DNA from: Corynebacterium amycolatum SK46
GTDB lineage: Bacteria > Actinomycetota > Actinomycetes > Mycobacteriales > Mycobacteriaceae
DNA length: 64,000 bases
Direction: 5' to 3'
NCBI RefSeq assembly: GCF_000173655.1
Contig: NZ_ABZU01000005.1
Coordinates: forward strand, 62,001-126,000
Below the pieces are notes generated by a model that worked only from the letters and a program-made list of their open reading frames with translations, was not told the DNA's origin and did not search any database. The stretch's first letter is position 1; each line of letters begins with the position of its first letter. Both the position numbers and the translations under genes were made by a program. Below are positions 1 to 9,409 of the stretch, in pieces.

Positions 1-778
1 GTACAACGCCACCCAGCCGGTGTCTTCACAGCCGTACCTGGAGAAGTGGCGTTGGCCGTTCATTGGCCTGTGGTGGATGCTCACCCACAAGGGCCCGGTG
101 GCGACGTCGCACTTCGAGGGCGGCGGTTTCGCCCGCTCCAACGACAACGAGCCCTACCCGAACCTGATGTTCCACTTCCTGCCGCTGGCCATGCGTTACG
201 ACGGCACAAAGATCGATAGCCCGCACGGTTTCCAGTTCCACGTTGGTCCGATGTACTCGGACGCCCGTGGCCATGTTCACATCACCTCCTCGGACATCAA
301 GGTCAAGCCGTCGATTCTGTTCAACTACCTGTCCACTGATCAGGACCGTCGTGAATGGGTCGAGGCTGTCAAGGTCTCCCGTAAGCTGCTGGACACTCCA
401 GCAATGAAGGAGTACACCGACGGCGAGATTTCTCCGGGCGCAGACGTGCAGACCGACGAGGAAATCCTCGAGTGGGTCCGCAGGGATGCCGAGACCGCAC
501 TGCACCCATCCTGCACCTGCAAGATGGGTCCGGCCTCCGACGAGATGGCCGTGGTCGATCCGGAAACCATGCAGGTCCACGGCACCGAGGGCCTCTACGT
601 GGTTGACGCTTCGGTCATGCCGGGCATCACCAACGGCAATATCTACGCACCGACCATGATGATTGCCGAAAAGGCCGCTGACCTCATCGCCGGCAAGACC
701 CCGCTGGCACCGCAGGACATTCCGTTCTACCGCGCCGGCCAGGGCATGCCGCTAGATCCGCCGGAGAACAATAAGTAG
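1..778 (+). CDS. betA: Choline dehydrogenase (GMC oxidoreductase), C-terminal part
   Basis: The open frame runs in from the left edge, so only about the last 258 residues are present and the N-terminal FAD-binding domain lies outside. The visible part is the GMC oxidoreductase C-terminal domain. It has the active-site stretch [11 protein letters not shown] and then [19 protein letters not shown], which closes the FAD site and matches BetA closely (E. coli BetA has HPCGTCKMG and VVDASIMPSITNGN at these places). Family knowledge: BetA oxidises choline to betaine aldehyde for glycine betaine synthesis at the membrane. A hairpin follows the stop. Assignment to GMC is certain; BetA rather than another GMC alcohol dehydrogenase is very likely. 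Confidence 0.88.
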   Translation, partial: YNATQPVSSQPYLEKWRWPFIGLWWMLTHKGPVATSHFEGGGFARSNDNEPYPNLMFHFLPLAMRYDGTKIDSPHGFQFHVGPMYSDARGHVHITSSDIKVKPSILFNYLSTDQDRREWVEAVKVSRKLLDTPAMKEYTDGEISPGADVQTDEEILEWVRRDAETALHPSCTCKMGPASDEMAVVDPETMQVHGTEGLYVVDASVMPGITNGNIYAPTMMIAEKAADLIAGKTPLAPQDIPFYRAGQGMPLDPPENNK

Positions 779-837
779 TTCTTGAATTCTTGAGGCGGCA
801 GCGGAGCGTCTATTGCGCAACGCCGTTCGTCGGCACC

Positions 838-869
838 GGCCGGATTCTCCCACACGGGGGAATCCGGCC
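838..869 (+). terminator. Hairpin terminator after betA
   Basis: A 14-bp stem (838-851 with 856-869, one G-U pair) and a 4-base loop lie 60 bases after the betA stop, followed by a weak T-containing tail (TTAGTGTT). It lies only 20 bases before the next start codon, so it should separate betA from the nitronate monooxygenase gene. Confidence 0.65.
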
Positions 870-888
870 TTAGTGTTACTCTCGCCCT

Positions 889-1995
889 ATGAGCAGCACA
901 ACCTCGCAATCACCCGAAAACCTACGACGCTCATCAATCATCTTGGCACCGATGGCTGGAGGACCATCCACGCCAGAACTGGTCGCAGCAGTTTCTAATG
1001 CTGGCGGGGTTGGTACCCTTGCCGCTGGATATCTCACTGTCGAAAAGCTCACCGAACAGGCACGGCAGACGTGCGCGCTGCTTGACGACGGCAAAGGTTT
1101 CGGCATCAACCTCTTCTGCCCCAACACGGCTGGCGCCCGTGGCGGAACCTCCGAGGGTGAGCTCGCTCAGTGGACCGCTTTTCGTAATCGTCTGGCGCCG
1201 GTTGCTGCCCACTTCGAGGCCGATTTGCCCGACACTCCAACCTGGTCAGATGACTATTTCCCGGCAAAAGTCGAGGCAATTCTGGCCGATAATTTTCTGC
1301 CCAATCCGAATGCGCTGGAGTTCGTCTCCTTCACCTTTGGCTATCCAGATAAAGAGGTCATTGCTCGGGTAAAGGAATCTGGCCGCAAAGTGATTTTGAA
1401 TGCGACCTCAATTGAAGGCGTGCGGGCGGCGGCTGCAGCTGGCGCTGATCGCATTGTTCTGCAGGGATTAGCTGCGGGTGGGCACCGCGCATTCGTGAAG
1501 GGCAAGGATTCGTCCGATAGCATTGGGGCCTCTGTAGAAGAGCTCGCCCAAGCAGTCACCGAGGCGAGTGCAGTTACCGATGTTCCCATCATCGCCGCTG
1601 GTGGGGTGGGTAACCGAGAGGACGTCGTCAAGCTTGTGGGAGCTGGCGCGACGGCTGTGCAAGTTGGCACGCGGTTCCTCACCACCGCGGAGGCGGGTAC
1701 GAAGGAGACCCACCGACGGGCATTGCGTGAGCTCACGGAGCGCGGTACCGTTTTGACTCACGCCTTTTCCGGTAAGCCCGCGCGTGCAATTGAGAACACG
1801 TTTACCCGGGAGCTTTCTGCGGTCGCTCCGGAGCTTTACCCACAACTGCACTACTTGACCACGCCGATTCGCGGCGCAGCGAATAAGACCGGCGATCCTG
1901 AATATCTCAACTTATGGGCCGGTATTGCTTTTTCTCAGTGCGAGGATCAATATGCGGGCGATGTCGTTGCGGAGCTTTCCGGCTCAGCCGAGTAA
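889..1995 (+). CDS. Nitronate monooxygenase (2-nitropropane dioxygenase family)
   Basis: The 368-residue protein is a flavin-dependent TIM-barrel enzyme. The N-terminus has APMAGGPSTPELVAAVSNAG, the typical start of this family. RIVLQGLAAGGH and VPIIAAGGVGNREDVVKLVGAGATAVQVGT form the FMN phosphate-binding region. Members oxidise alkyl nitronates to carbonyl compounds and nitrite using FMN and oxygen. The start at 889 has no clear ribosome-binding site and lies directly after the betA hairpin, so the transcript may be leaderless. It is convergent with the NO-detoxifying flavohaemoglobin gene, so two enzymes of reactive-nitrogen chemistry are adjacent, though not in one operon. The exact substrate cannot be told from sequence. 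Confidence 0.87.
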   Translation: MSSTTSQSPENLRRSSIILAPMAGGPSTPELVAAVSNAGGVGTLAAGYLTVEKLTEQARQTCALLDDGKGFGINLFCPNTAGARGGTSEGELAQWTAFRNRLAPVAAHFEADLPDTPTWSDDYFPAKVEAILADNFLPNPNALEFVSFTFGYPDKEVIARVKESGRKVILNATSIEGVRAAAAAGADRIVLQGLAAGGHRAFVKGKDSSDSIGASVEELAQAVTEASAVTDVPIIAAGGVGNREDVVKLVGAGATAVQVGTRFLTTAEAGTKETHRRALRELTERGTVLTHAFSGKPARAIENTFTRELSAVAPELYPQLHYLTTPIRGAANKTGDPEYLNLWAGIAFSQCEDQYAGDVVAELSGSAE

Positions 1996-2024
1996 TACGA
2001 AGCCACCGAAGCTACAAACAACAC

Positions 2025-2061
2025 AATGACCAGCCACGGGCATACATCGTGGCTGGTCATT
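2025..2061. terminator. Bidirectional terminator between convergent genes
   Basis: A perfect 14-bp inverted repeat (2025-2038 and 2048-2061, 9-base loop) is followed by GGGCTTTATC on the plus strand. It lies between the ends of the convergent nitronate monooxygenase and flavohaemoglobin genes and could serve both. Confidence 0.8.
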
Positions 2062-2110
2062 GGGCTTTATCTGTGACGACGTCTTTTATGACGACGGTGC
2101 AGTTGGAGTG

Positions 2111-3307
2111 TTAAGCGTCTAGCAGCCAGTCGTTCGGGCTGAACAGCTCGAAGTGGACGTTGCTGCGATCGACCCCGCGATCCGCAAGTTGCTTGCGTAC
2201 TGCCTGTAGGAAGCCGTTTCCTCCGCAGAGGTAGTACTGCGCCCCTTCTGGCAGGTCAACATCGGTCAAATCCATCAAATCCGGCTCGTACCACACCTGC
2301 TGGCGGGCATTGGCTAGCGCGGCGACAGCATTGTCACGCTCTGCGCGCAGGGCATCTGCGGCTTCTGCGCGGTCCGCGTGGAGGACGACGACATCACGCT
2401 TGGAGTCGGCTGCCACCAGGGCATCCAGCATGCCAATCATGGGTGTGGCGCCAATACCTGCGGAAATAAGTACCACCGGGTCGTCGGATTTCATATCCAG
2501 CACCAGGTCGCCTGCAGGCAGAGAAATTTCGATGGCATCGCCCGGCTGCACCTTTTCCCACAGCTGTGTGGAAACTTCGCCAGCCGGCAGGTCCTCGGAG
2601 GCATCGACACGACGAACCGCGAAGGTCAGAACACCTTCCTTGCCGCCGACCAGAGAGTATTGACGTAGCTGGCGGGCGCCGTCCGGCATGGTCTGACGCA
2701 CAGAGATGTACTGTCCCGGGAGGTAGGAAACGGGGGATTCGTAGTCAAGCTTGACGGAGAACACTGCGACATCATCACCGCGCTCTTCACGAGAAACGAC
2801 ATGAGCGGCGCGGAAGACATCACCTGCTTCGACACCGAGGTCGTCATAGAGCCCCTTCTCGAAGTTGATGAGAACACGCTGCATCTCCAGGTAGACAGCA
2901 TCCCACGCGTCGCGGACAGCTCCCTGAAAGACCTCTGGGGTGAGGATTTCCTCGATGGCATCGAAGAGGTGCTTGTGTACGATTGGGTACTGCTCCGGCT
3001 TGATGCCAACGGAGATGTGCTTGTGGCCGATGCGGGAAAGCAGTTCTTCCGGGGCGGGAGCATCTGGGTCGACCAGGGTAGCTGCGAAGGTAGCGACGGA
3101 TGCCGCCAGCGCCTTCTGCTGAGCACCCTGCTTCTGGTTGCCGCGGTTGAAGGTATCGGCAATGAGCTCGGGGTGAGCAGCGAACATCCGGTTATAGAAA
3201 TTCGGCGTGATTTTCTCGATGTTGGCACCGACGACGGGCAGGGTTTGGGTGATGACTTCAGCCTGCTCTGGGGTCAGGCCGTTCTTGTTGACATTCAGGT
3301 TTGGCAT
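2111..3307 (-). CDS. hmp: Flavohaemoglobin, nitric oxide dioxygenase
   Basis: The 398-residue protein has the usual length and domain order: globin (about 1-140), FAD-binding (150-255) and NAD(P)H-binding (260-395). Visible motifs include the globin F-helix region with GHKHISVGI, the FAD motif RQYSLVG, the nucleotide-binding GIGATPMIGML and the C-terminal CGGNGFL and HFELF region. The enzyme converts NO and oxygen to nitrate at the haem, with electrons from NAD(P)H through FAD. The gene lies downstream of an NsrR-like regulator on the same strand, and an imperfect palindrome lies just upstream of its start. This context points to NO-induced expression. Confidence 0.95.
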   Translation of the reverse strand: MPNLNVNKNGLTPEQAEVITQTLPVVGANIEKITPNFYNRMFAAHPELIADTFNRGNQKQGAQQKALAASVATFAATLVDPDAPAPEELLSRIGHKHISVGIKPEQYPIVHKHLFDAIEEILTPEVFQGAVRDAWDAVYLEMQRVLINFEKGLYDDLGVEAGDVFRAAHVVSREERGDDVAVFSVKLDYESPVSYLPGQYISVRQTMPDGARQLRQYSLVGGKEGVLTFAVRRVDASEDLPAGEVSTQLWEKVQPGDAIEISLPAGDLVLDMKSDDPVVLISAGIGATPMIGMLDALVAADSKRDVVVLHADRAEAADALRAERDNAVAALANARQQVWYEPDLMDLTDVDLPEGAQYYLCGGNGFLQAVRKQLADRGVDRSNVHFELFSPNDWLLDA

Positions 3308-3326
3308 GACTTCACAATAACACTAT

Positions 3327-3349
3327 ATTGCGCATTCTGTTTGCGTATT
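3327..3349. promoter_or_regulatory. Candidate NsrR-type operator upstream of hmp
   Basis: An imperfect inverted repeat, ATTGCGCAT, five bases, TTGCGTATT, lies 20-42 bases upstream of the hmp start. Six of nine positions in the arms are symmetric. Its size and AT-rich outer edges resemble NsrR sites, and the neighbouring upstream gene encodes an NsrR-like protein. The link is inferred from position. Confidence 0.4.
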
Positions 3350-3498
3350 ATTGCCCAATGGTGTCCCCAACTACTCTATGCGGTTGAGTTTTACCCGCCT
3401 TGAACTGCACAAATGGCAATGTCGAAAACTTCACCAGAAAACTTCGACAGCACCATTTTTAGTTTTTTTAACCCGCGGTCAGGCCTTCAGCTCTGCAC

Positions 3499-3972
3499 CT
3501 AAACCGGGCGAATACTGAGCATCGAACCCTTAGGCACGCTATCCCCCTCGGGAGTATCACCATCCGCACCATCAACCGGCTTGACGGGAATGAGATCCGC
3601 AATCAACACCGGATCGAGTGCAGCGAAGAACGCCTCCTGTGCAGCCGCTAACTTGCCACGCAACAGGCACGTCGGCAGCAATGGGCAGTCAGTGCCGACG
3701 CAATCGACGACCTCGTTGTTTTCCAGAGTGCGCAGCAGCTTGCCGACGGATTTATCCGTAGCCGAATCCCGCAGATAAATGCCACCATTGCGCCCCTTGA
3801 CCGCGTCCAAGAAGCCGAGCTCCACAAGTCGCGAGACAACCTTGGAAACATGCGCGCGAGACGCATTGAGAGACTCCGCCACCTCGGCAGCGGTGTATTT
3901 GCGCCCCGGCTCCCCCATCGCCATCAAAGTGATGACACGAAGGCTCAAATCAGAGAAAAGCGTTAGTTGCAT
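3499..3972 (-). CDS. nsrR: Rrf2-family regulator, NsrR-like
   Basis: The protein is 157 residues from the ATG at 3972 (MQLTLFSDLSLRVITLMAMG, the typical Rrf2 start). An in-frame upstream start at 4002 overlaps the pck terminator hairpin and is less likely. The N-terminal winged helix includes YTAAEVAESLNASRAHVSKVV. Three cysteines in CVGTDCPLLPTC are spaced as expected for a [Fe-S] ligand set, as in NsrR, which senses nitric oxide. The C-terminal tail is longer than usual and polar. Position directly upstream of hmp supports NsrR over IscR or RsrR. The gene symbol is an inference from family and context. Confidence 0.8.
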   Translation of the reverse strand: MQLTLFSDLSLRVITLMAMGEPGRKYTAAEVAESLNASRAHVSKVVSRLVELGFLDAVKGRNGGIYLRDSATDKSVGKLLRTLENNEVVDCVGTDCPLLPTCLLRGKLAAAQEAFFAALDPVLIADLIPVKPVDGADGDTPEGDSVPKGSMLSIRPV

Positions 3973-4003
3973 TGCGTGCCACCCTTCATCGTTGTACTGC
4001 ACA

Positions 4004-4046
4004 AACCACCCCCTTGCCAGCCACTTCGGGCAACAAGGGGGTGGTT
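4004..4046 (-). terminator. Hairpin after pck
   Basis: A perfect 13-bp inverted repeat (4004-4016 and 4034-4046, arms AACCACCCCCTTG and its complement) lies about 40 bases beyond the pck stop. There is no strong U-run, so termination efficiency is uncertain. It sits just upstream of the chosen nsrR start. Confidence 0.6.
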
Positions 4047-4084
4047 CTAGGTTCTAGCTTTCAGCAAGGCTAGTTAGCAAGATT

Positions 4085-5920
4085 TTAGTCCTGCAGGCTC
4101 TTCTCAATACGAGCCTTAAGAGCCTCGAACTCGTCCCAGACTTCCTGCGGAACGCGGTCACCGAGGAACTTCAGCCACTCCTCGTTGTCCGGCAGGTCAC
4201 CCTGCCACTTAGCAGCCGGTGCCTTCAGGGATTCCTTGACATCGGCGAAGTCGATGTCCAGACCAGTCAGATCAAGGTCCTCTGCCTTAGCGGTGTGACC
4301 GACAACGGTCTCCTTGGCGCCAACACGGCCCTCAATGCGGTCGATGATCCACTTGAGAACACGGGAGTTGTCGCCGAAGCCCGGCCACAGGAAGCGGCCG
4401 TCTTCGCCGCGGCGGAACCAGTTGACCAGGAAGACCTCTGGCATCTTGTCGCCGCCCTTGACACCCATGTCAATCCAGTGCTGCAGGTAGTCACCGACGT
4501 TGTAGCCAATGAACGGCAGCATTGCCATCGGGTCGTGGCGTAGAGAGCCGACCTTGGCCTCAGCGGAAGCAGCGGTCTGGCCGGAAGCCAGGGTTGCACC
4601 GATGAAGGTTGCGTGGTTCCAGGACAGAGCCTGGGTCACCAGCGGCACAGTGTCCGGACGACGGCCACCGAACAGGATGGCGTCAATCGGGACACCCTGC
4701 GGGTCGTCATACTCCGGTGCAGCGACCGGGCACTGCGCAATCGGAGTGCAGTAACGGGAGTTCGGGTGCGAAGACAGCTCGTCGGAATCCGGAGTCCAGT
4801 CATTGCCCTTCCAGTCAATGAGGTGCTCTGGCTTGCCTTCCATGCCTTCCCACCAGACGTCGCCATCGTCGGTCAGTGCGACGTTGGTGAACAGGGTGTT
4901 ACCGGCATCCATGGTCTTCATGGCGTTCGGGTTGGAGGAGTAGTTGGTGCCCGGTGCAACACCGAAGAAGCCGTTCTCCGGGTTGACAGCGTACAGGCGG
5001 CCGTCCTCACCGAACTTCAGCCATGCGATGTCGTCGCCGACGACCTCGGCCTTCCAGCCCTCGATGGTCGGAGTCAGCATGGCCAGGTTGGTCTTACCAC
5101 ATGCAGACGGGAATGCAGCGGCGATGTGGTAGGCCTTGCCCTCCGGGTTGGTGAGCTTCAGGATGAGCATGTGCTCAGCCATCCAGCCCTCTTCCTTGGC
5201 CATGACCGAAGCGATACGCAGTGCGTAGCACTTCTTGGCCAGGATGGCGTTTCCGCCGTAGCCGGAACCGTAAGACCAAATCTCCTTGGTCTCCGGGAAC
5301 TGGGTGATGTACTTCTCATCGTTGCACGGCCATGCAACGTCCTCCTGGCCTTCCTCCAGCGGAGCGCCAACGGAGTGCAGAGCGTGGACAAAGTCTCCGT
5401 CCGGACCAATCTTGTCCAGGGCATCCTGACCCATGCGGGTCATGATTCGCATGGAGAGAACCACGTACTCCGAGTCGGTCAGCTGAACACCCAGCTTCGG
5501 CTCCGGGTCGGTGATCGGACCCATGCAGAACGGAACGACGAACATGGTGCGGCCCTTCATGGAACCGCGGTAGTGCTCGGTCATTTCCTTCTTCAGCTCG
5601 ACCGGATCCGCCCAGTTGTTGGTCGGGCCAGCATCCTCTTCCTTTTCAGAAGCGATGAACGTGCGGGACTCCACACGAGCAACGTCCTTCGGGTTAGAGC
5701 GGGCAAGGAAAGAGTTCGGGCGCTTCTCCTCATTCAGCTTGATAAGAGTTCCCTTATCAACCAGGTCCTGGGTAAGGCGGTTCCACTCTTCTTCCGAGCC
5801 ATCAGCAAAGACAACCTTGTCTGGCTGGGTCAGTTCTACGACCTCAGCAATCCAGCGCAGCAGTTCGGCGTTCTCGGTCGGGGCCTGGCCCTCGAGACCA
5901 GGAATAGAAGGTGCGGACAT
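4085..5920 (-). CDS. pckG: Phosphoenolpyruvate carboxykinase (GTP)
   Basis: At 611 residues this matches the length of corynebacterial GTP-dependent PEP carboxykinase. Recognisable elements are the P-loop-like [13 protein letters not shown], the metal/substrate region [18 protein letters not shown] and the guanine-nucleotide region [12 protein letters not shown]. The enzyme converts oxaloacetate and GTP to PEP, carbon dioxide and GDP, the first gluconeogenic step, in the cytosol. It is monocistronic: a hairpin follows it and a 299-bp gap precedes it. The neighbouring trmB region matches the pck neighbourhood of both C. glutamicum and M. tuberculosis. Confidence 0.97.
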   Translation of the reverse strand: MSAPSIPGLEGQAPTENAELLRWIAEVVELTQPDKVVFADGSEEEWNRLTQDLVDKGTLIKLNEEKRPNSFLARSNPKDVARVESRTFIASEKEEDAGPTNNWADPVELKKEMTEHYRGSMKGRTMFVVPFCMGPITDPEPKLGVQLTDSEYVVLSMRIMTRMGQDALDKIGPDGDFVHALHSVGAPLEEGQEDVAWPCNDEKYITQFPETKEIWSYGSGYGGNAILAKKCYALRIASVMAKEEGWMAEHMLILKLTNPEGKAYHIAAAFPSACGKTNLAMLTPTIEGWKAEVVGDDIAWLKFGEDGRLYAVNPENGFFGVAPGTNYSSNPNAMKTMDAGNTLFTNVALTDDGDVWWEGMEGKPEHLIDWKGNDWTPDSDELSSHPNSRYCTPIAQCPVAAPEYDDPQGVPIDAILFGGRRPDTVPLVTQALSWNHATFIGATLASGQTAASAEAKVGSLRHDPMAMLPFIGYNVGDYLQHWIDMGVKGGDKMPEVFLVNWFRRGEDGRFLWPGFGDNSRVLKWIIDRIEGRVGAKETVVGHTAKAEDLDLTGLDIDFADVKESLKAPAAKWQGDLPDNEEWLKFLGDRVPQEVWDEFEALKARIEKSLQD

Positions 5921-6219
5921 CAGTTCTCCTGACTCATTGATTCGCGTCTTGATTTAAGGCTACCGGGGGATACCGAAAGTTGCCGGGCCCCACATCGACA
6001 ATCGGCTCGTTCCCGCATTTGCAAGCCGTTACATCACAGCTTTACAACAAATAATTTTCCTCGCCCCCATTCTTGCGACCTGTTAATTTACGGCCATAAC
6101 CAGCAAATAAGGCCAGCCTCACCACATAAATTTACAACCATTAACCCTTTGGATGCAGTTACCCCCATTTGTAAGCAACCGAGACACGGGTACCCCCACG
6201 CGCAGCGGTTCCAAAGTCG
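5921..6219. other. Intergenic region, pck promoter side
   Basis: This 299-bp stretch upstream of pck is AT-rich in its middle (about 6040-6150) and contains no credible ORF. It should carry the pck promoter. I see no regulator site that I can defend; a TTTGCAAG at 6015-6022 faintly resembles part of a RamB site. Confidence 0.45.
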
Positions 6220-6645
6220 TTAGTCCCAGCTGCCCCGCGCAGACTGCTCCCATGAGTACGCATCCCACTTCCCCGCTGCTGATGCCGATTCCACTGCCGC
6301 TCCGCCCATTACGTCAGCAGCCCTCACATCATCACTGCTCCAAGACTCCCAGGTGCCGTCAAAACGGACCGTCGTAACGTGATCCACCGTGCCGTCACCG
6401 TCCAAATCCGAATAGATTGACAACCCGGAATCGTCGGCAAGCGTAATTGACCCCTCGTCGTCGCCGAGGTCGTAGAGCTGCCCATCGACCTCCACGACCA
6501 GACCGGTGCCACCAACGTCCGCCGACTGCCCATCAATCGGCGTCGCCGTCTCCAAACCACACGGCATAGCGGACGTACGCGCCTCCACGCCGCCATCGGA
6601 CGCGGGTTGATCGGAAAAATACTGCAGTAAAGAAAACTCATCCAT
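6220..6645 (-). CDS. Small acidic protein, DUF6802-like
   Basis: The product is 141 residues and strongly acidic, with no signal peptide or membrane segment. The centre contains LSIYSDLDGDGTVDHVTTVRFDG, a calcium-loop-like DxDxDG stretch followed by a beta-rich segment, and the C-terminus is rich in Trp, Ser and Ala. This resembles a family of small corynebacterial proteins of unknown function that I associate with DUF6802; that label is from memory. It lies on the same strand as, and 34 bases downstream of, the next gene, so the two may be cotranscribed. Confidence 0.65.
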   Translation of the reverse strand: MDEFSLLQYFSDQPASDGGVEARTSAMPCGLETATPIDGQSADVGGTGLVVEVDGQLYDLGDDEGSITLADDSGLSIYSDLDGDGTVDHVTTVRFDGTWESWSSDDVRAADVMGGAAVESASAAGKWDAYSWEQSARGSWD

Positions 6646-6679
6646 CGTGATATCTCCCTATTTCTCCTGGCTGTCACAG

Positions 6680-7708
6680 CTATCGGGCAGGCGTTCCGGT
6701 GTACTCCGCCAGCTGCTCTATTCGCCATCCCTGACCCCGCGCACCAATGGCTTCGCGCACCGTCATCTCCACGGACTGTGTCCATCTTCGCCGCAGGTGG
6801 GCAAGGTAATTTGCCCGCCACTGCGCAGTGCGTTGGCGTGCGTTACGACGAATCGTCGCGCCCACCGCCACCACCGCAACGCCGAGGCCTATTGCAAGTG
6901 CGACCAGCTGCGCCACAAGCGTCGGCACCCCAACCCACATCAGCAACCCGTGGACGATCCGCGCTGCGCCGACCGCCACGCCAAGCGATGCCACCGCCAC
7001 CAGCGCGTCCATGGCATAACTGGGACGAGCTGGGCTTTCTGGAGCGGGCACTGAGATCTCCACACGAAGACCCAATTCGCCACAACACCGCTGCTGCAGC
7101 CGCGTCGCTGCGACCTCGGCACGGCCCTGAAGTTCCGCTTGGTCACCTGCGGGGCCGTCAGCCACTTCCTGGAGCGCATCCCGCACTGCACTCTCAGCTG
7201 CCAACTGCATCTTCCGCTGCAATCGCGCCGCCGCCCCGGCTCCGCGCGATCGCTCCTGCGCCAGCTGAGCTCGCACATTTCGAGCCCGGCGCGCACTCAG
7301 TGTTTCCCCCGAGTTTCTGGGCGGGCCTTCTGCCAGCAGAGCCAGGGTTCTGGCCATCCTCTCGTCCAGTGCACCCATCGGGATTGTGCCGTCGATTTCC
7401 TGACGCCAGGCCTCCGCATACTCACCATTGCCAATCAGACCAACTGCAACGCGGCCGGTGGCCTGGCTAATTGCTGCAACCGTGCTGACGCACTCCCGCG
7501 TGGGCTGCACCTCGCTGTCTGCAACATAGAGGACGACGGCGCTGCGTTTATCCACAAACTCCAGACGACGTGACGGCGTCGCAATGTCAACAATCTGAGA
7601 GAAGTCCGCGCGGTCCGCTGCGTCCCCAGCTTTGGTGACAAGAAGCGGTGGCTGCTCCGAAACCTCGGCCGAGACCGGGCGTGGTTCAACTACGTCCGGT
7701 GCTGCCAT
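6680..7708 (-). CDS. Membrane protein with degenerate GTPase-like N-terminus
   Basis: This 342-residue protein is of unknown function. Residues about 30-135 read like a worn nucleotide-binding fold (hydrophobic strand AVVLYVADSEVQPTRECV, then RVAVGLIGNG), but no P-loop or NKxD motif is present. An Arg/Ala-rich helical region follows at about 140-215. Two hydrophobic segments lie at about 230-290 (YAMDALVAVASLGVAVGAARI; LVALAIGLGVAVVAVGATI), followed by a basic cytoplasmic tail. It overlaps the upstream gene by 19 bases, so the two are likely translated together. In M. tuberculosis two uncharacterised genes (Rv0209, Rv0210) occupy the same place between trmB and pckA; orthology is only a positional guess. 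Confidence 0.6.
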   Translation of the reverse strand: MAAPDVVEPRPVSAEVSEQPPLLVTKAGDAADRADFSQIVDIATPSRRLEFVDKRSAVVLYVADSEVQPTRECVSTVAAISQATGRVAVGLIGNGEYAEAWRQEIDGTIPMGALDERMARTLALLAEGPPRNSGETLSARRARNVRAQLAQERSRGAGAAARLQRKMQLAAESAVRDALQEVADGPAGDQAELQGRAEVAATRLQQRCCGELGLRVEISVPAPESPARPSYAMDALVAVASLGVAVGAARIVHGLLMWVGVPTLVAQLVALAIGLGVAVVAVGATIRRNARQRTAQWRANYLAHLRRRWTQSVEMTVREAIGARGQGWRIEQLAEYTGTPAR

Positions 7709-8232
7709 AGCAACTCCTCCAGGCTCTCTCTAGCCGCGGGAAAGGCTGCCGCAATCTCAGTCAACTGCACTACGAGTAGCCCGTCATCATTGCGTGATTC
7801 GCCTTCCGCACCGCGGCGTTCAGCAATCTTCCGCAACGCGGAGCTGAACAAAAAGGTGTGTTCAGCTGCATCGTTTGTGGTGATGTCGCAATACTCGTCG
7901 GCAAGCGAATGGCGAATCGGTTGTTGCTCGATGACCAGCGCGACGGGTACGGACAGCTTGTCGGCCTGCTCCGCGTGACATTGCGAAAATGCCTCGCGCA
8001 CAGCGGTTTCGCGCACGCCCCTGCGCAATCGCGCGCAGATTATCGGTGGCCGTTTCTCGCGCTCAAGCGCCTTGGCGACGCACACCTCCGCGCCGCTCGT
8101 GTTGGCGATGCCCGAGTGCGCAGCCTGCCGTGATGACAGCCAGTCCACCACAGCGGCGCGCAACGACGACGATGTAGATCCTGTTGACGACTGTGTTGTT
8201 TCCGTGACATCAGTTGCGGAAATAAGATCCAT
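7690..8232 (-). CDS. Hypothetical protein
   Basis: The 180-residue soluble protein has no recognisable domain, signal peptide or membrane segment. Its first 25 residues are Ser/Thr-rich and probably disordered; the rest is alpha/beta in character, with strands such as PVALVIEQQPI and GLLVVQLTEI. Its end overlaps the start of the downstream membrane-protein gene by 19 bases, and the pair appears to be one operon divergent from trmB. I do not recognise a function. Confidence 0.55.
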   Translation of the reverse strand: MDLISATDVTETTQSSTGSTSSSLRAAVVDWLSSRQAAHSGIANTSGAEVCVAKALEREKRPPIICARLRRGVRETAVREAFSQCHAEQADKLSVPVALVIEQQPIRHSLADEYCDITTNDAAEHTFLFSSALRKIAERRGAEGESRNDDGLLVVQLTEIAAAFPAARESLEELLWQHRT

Positions 8233-8556
8233 CCGACCTAGTCCCCTCCCATAAATCCCCTGCTTGGTTTAGTTAAAACCTGCGTAACCCCCATACGGCC
8301 CGTGGGCCAGATTCCGCGCCCTGAAACGCTGCGCTAGGCAGCCCCCAAGCACCGCTTCAACCAACGAATAAGCGCGGCTTCGCGTTCAGCCTACAGCGGA
8401 CCGCGGATTCGGCAAGTCGACAAAACAACTTGCTCCACCGTGCCGCCAATTCAGGACGACGTGGCATCGCCTACCGGCGTGAAACCGCCAGGACAACAAC
8501 AAAAATCCTAGGGGCAATGATTGGATAGTTGGCCGATGTCGTGGACAATAGGGAAC
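8233..8556. other. Divergent intergenic region upstream of trmB
   Basis: This 324-bp region lies between divergent genes and has no convincing ORF of its own. A reading frame opens at TTG 8521, but the GTG at 8557 has a better-placed AGGGA. The region must hold promoters for both directions. I see no clear operator. Confidence 0.4.
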
Positions 8557-9405
8557 GTGACTACTTCTGATTTTTCTGAAAATATCGAACAGCCTGCGGT
8601 TTCGCGGGAATCTGAACCATTGCCGACACAGGGCGACAAGCAGACGGAACAATCGCATGAGCGCCAGCCGAAGAAGGGCGAATTGCCTGCAGGTCGTCCG
8701 GAAAAGACCCAATTCGACGATGGTCTTGACTACCCGCGCATCGGCAATCTGTCCTTCCGCCGAGGCACTTTGACTCCCAACCAGGAAAAGATCTGGGAAG
8801 ATAACTGGGACACTTACGGCAAGGTCCTCTCCGACGAGGTCATTGACGTGGAGGAATGGTTCGGCCGCAAGGGACCGACCATCGTCGAGATTGGCTGCGG
8901 CACCGGCACGTCCACCGTGGCTATGGCTCCGCAAGAACCGGACCACAACATCATCGCCGTTGAGCTCTACCGCCCTGGCCTGGCGAAACTGCTCTCCGCC
9001 ACCGTGCGCAATGAGGTGTCGAACATCCGCATGGTTCGCGGCGACGGCGTTGAGGTCCTGCAGCGCATGATCGAGCCGGAGTCGCTGGCCGGCGTGCGCC
9101 TGTTCTTCCCGGACCCGTGGCCGAAGGCACGCCACCACAAGCGCCGCATTGTGCAGTCCGGCACGTTGCGCCTGATTTCTTCGCGTCTGAAGCCCGGCGG
9201 CATTTTCCACGCCGCCACCGACCATGCGGACTACGCAGAGTGGATCGAGGAACTCCGCGAGGTTGAGCCGACGCTCGAGCCCATCGCCTGGCCCCGGCCG
9301 GAATCCCCCATGCTTCTCGACCGACCGACGACCAAGTTCGAAGCCCGCGGCCTGAACCTCGACCACGACATCCACGAGTTCATCTGGCGCAAGAAAGAGG
9401 CATAG
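8557..9405 (+). CDS. trmB: tRNA (guanine-N7)-methyltransferase
   Basis: From the GTG at 8557, preceded by TAGGGAAC, the product is 282 residues. An in-frame TTG at 8521 would add 12 residues. The S-adenosylmethionine site is [16 protein letters not shown], and the family signature [17 protein letters not shown] is intact, followed by [10 protein letters not shown]. The first 60 residues are polar and extra to the catalytic core, as in other actinobacterial TrmB. The enzyme makes m7G46 in tRNA. It sits four bases ahead of the NYN gene, the same pairing as Rv0208c-Rv0207c. Confidence 0.93.
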   Translation: MTTSDFSENIEQPAVSRESEPLPTQGDKQTEQSHERQPKKGELPAGRPEKTQFDDGLDYPRIGNLSFRRGTLTPNQEKIWEDNWDTYGKVLSDEVIDVEEWFGRKGPTIVEIGCGTGTSTVAMAPQEPDHNIIAVELYRPGLAKLLSATVRNEVSNIRMVRGDGVEVLQRMIEPESLAGVRLFFPDPWPKARHHKRRIVQSGTLRLISSRLKPGGIFHAATDHADYAEWIEELREVEPTLEPIAWPRPESPMLLDRPTTKFEARGLNLDHDIHEFIWRKKEA

Positions 9406-9409
9406 GAAC

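Noticed and set aside
4613..5932. 439-residue plus-strand open frame opposite pck
   Set aside because: It is antisense to the well-supported pck gene, has no ribosome-binding site and no recognisable domain; long antisense frames are common in GC-rich genes.
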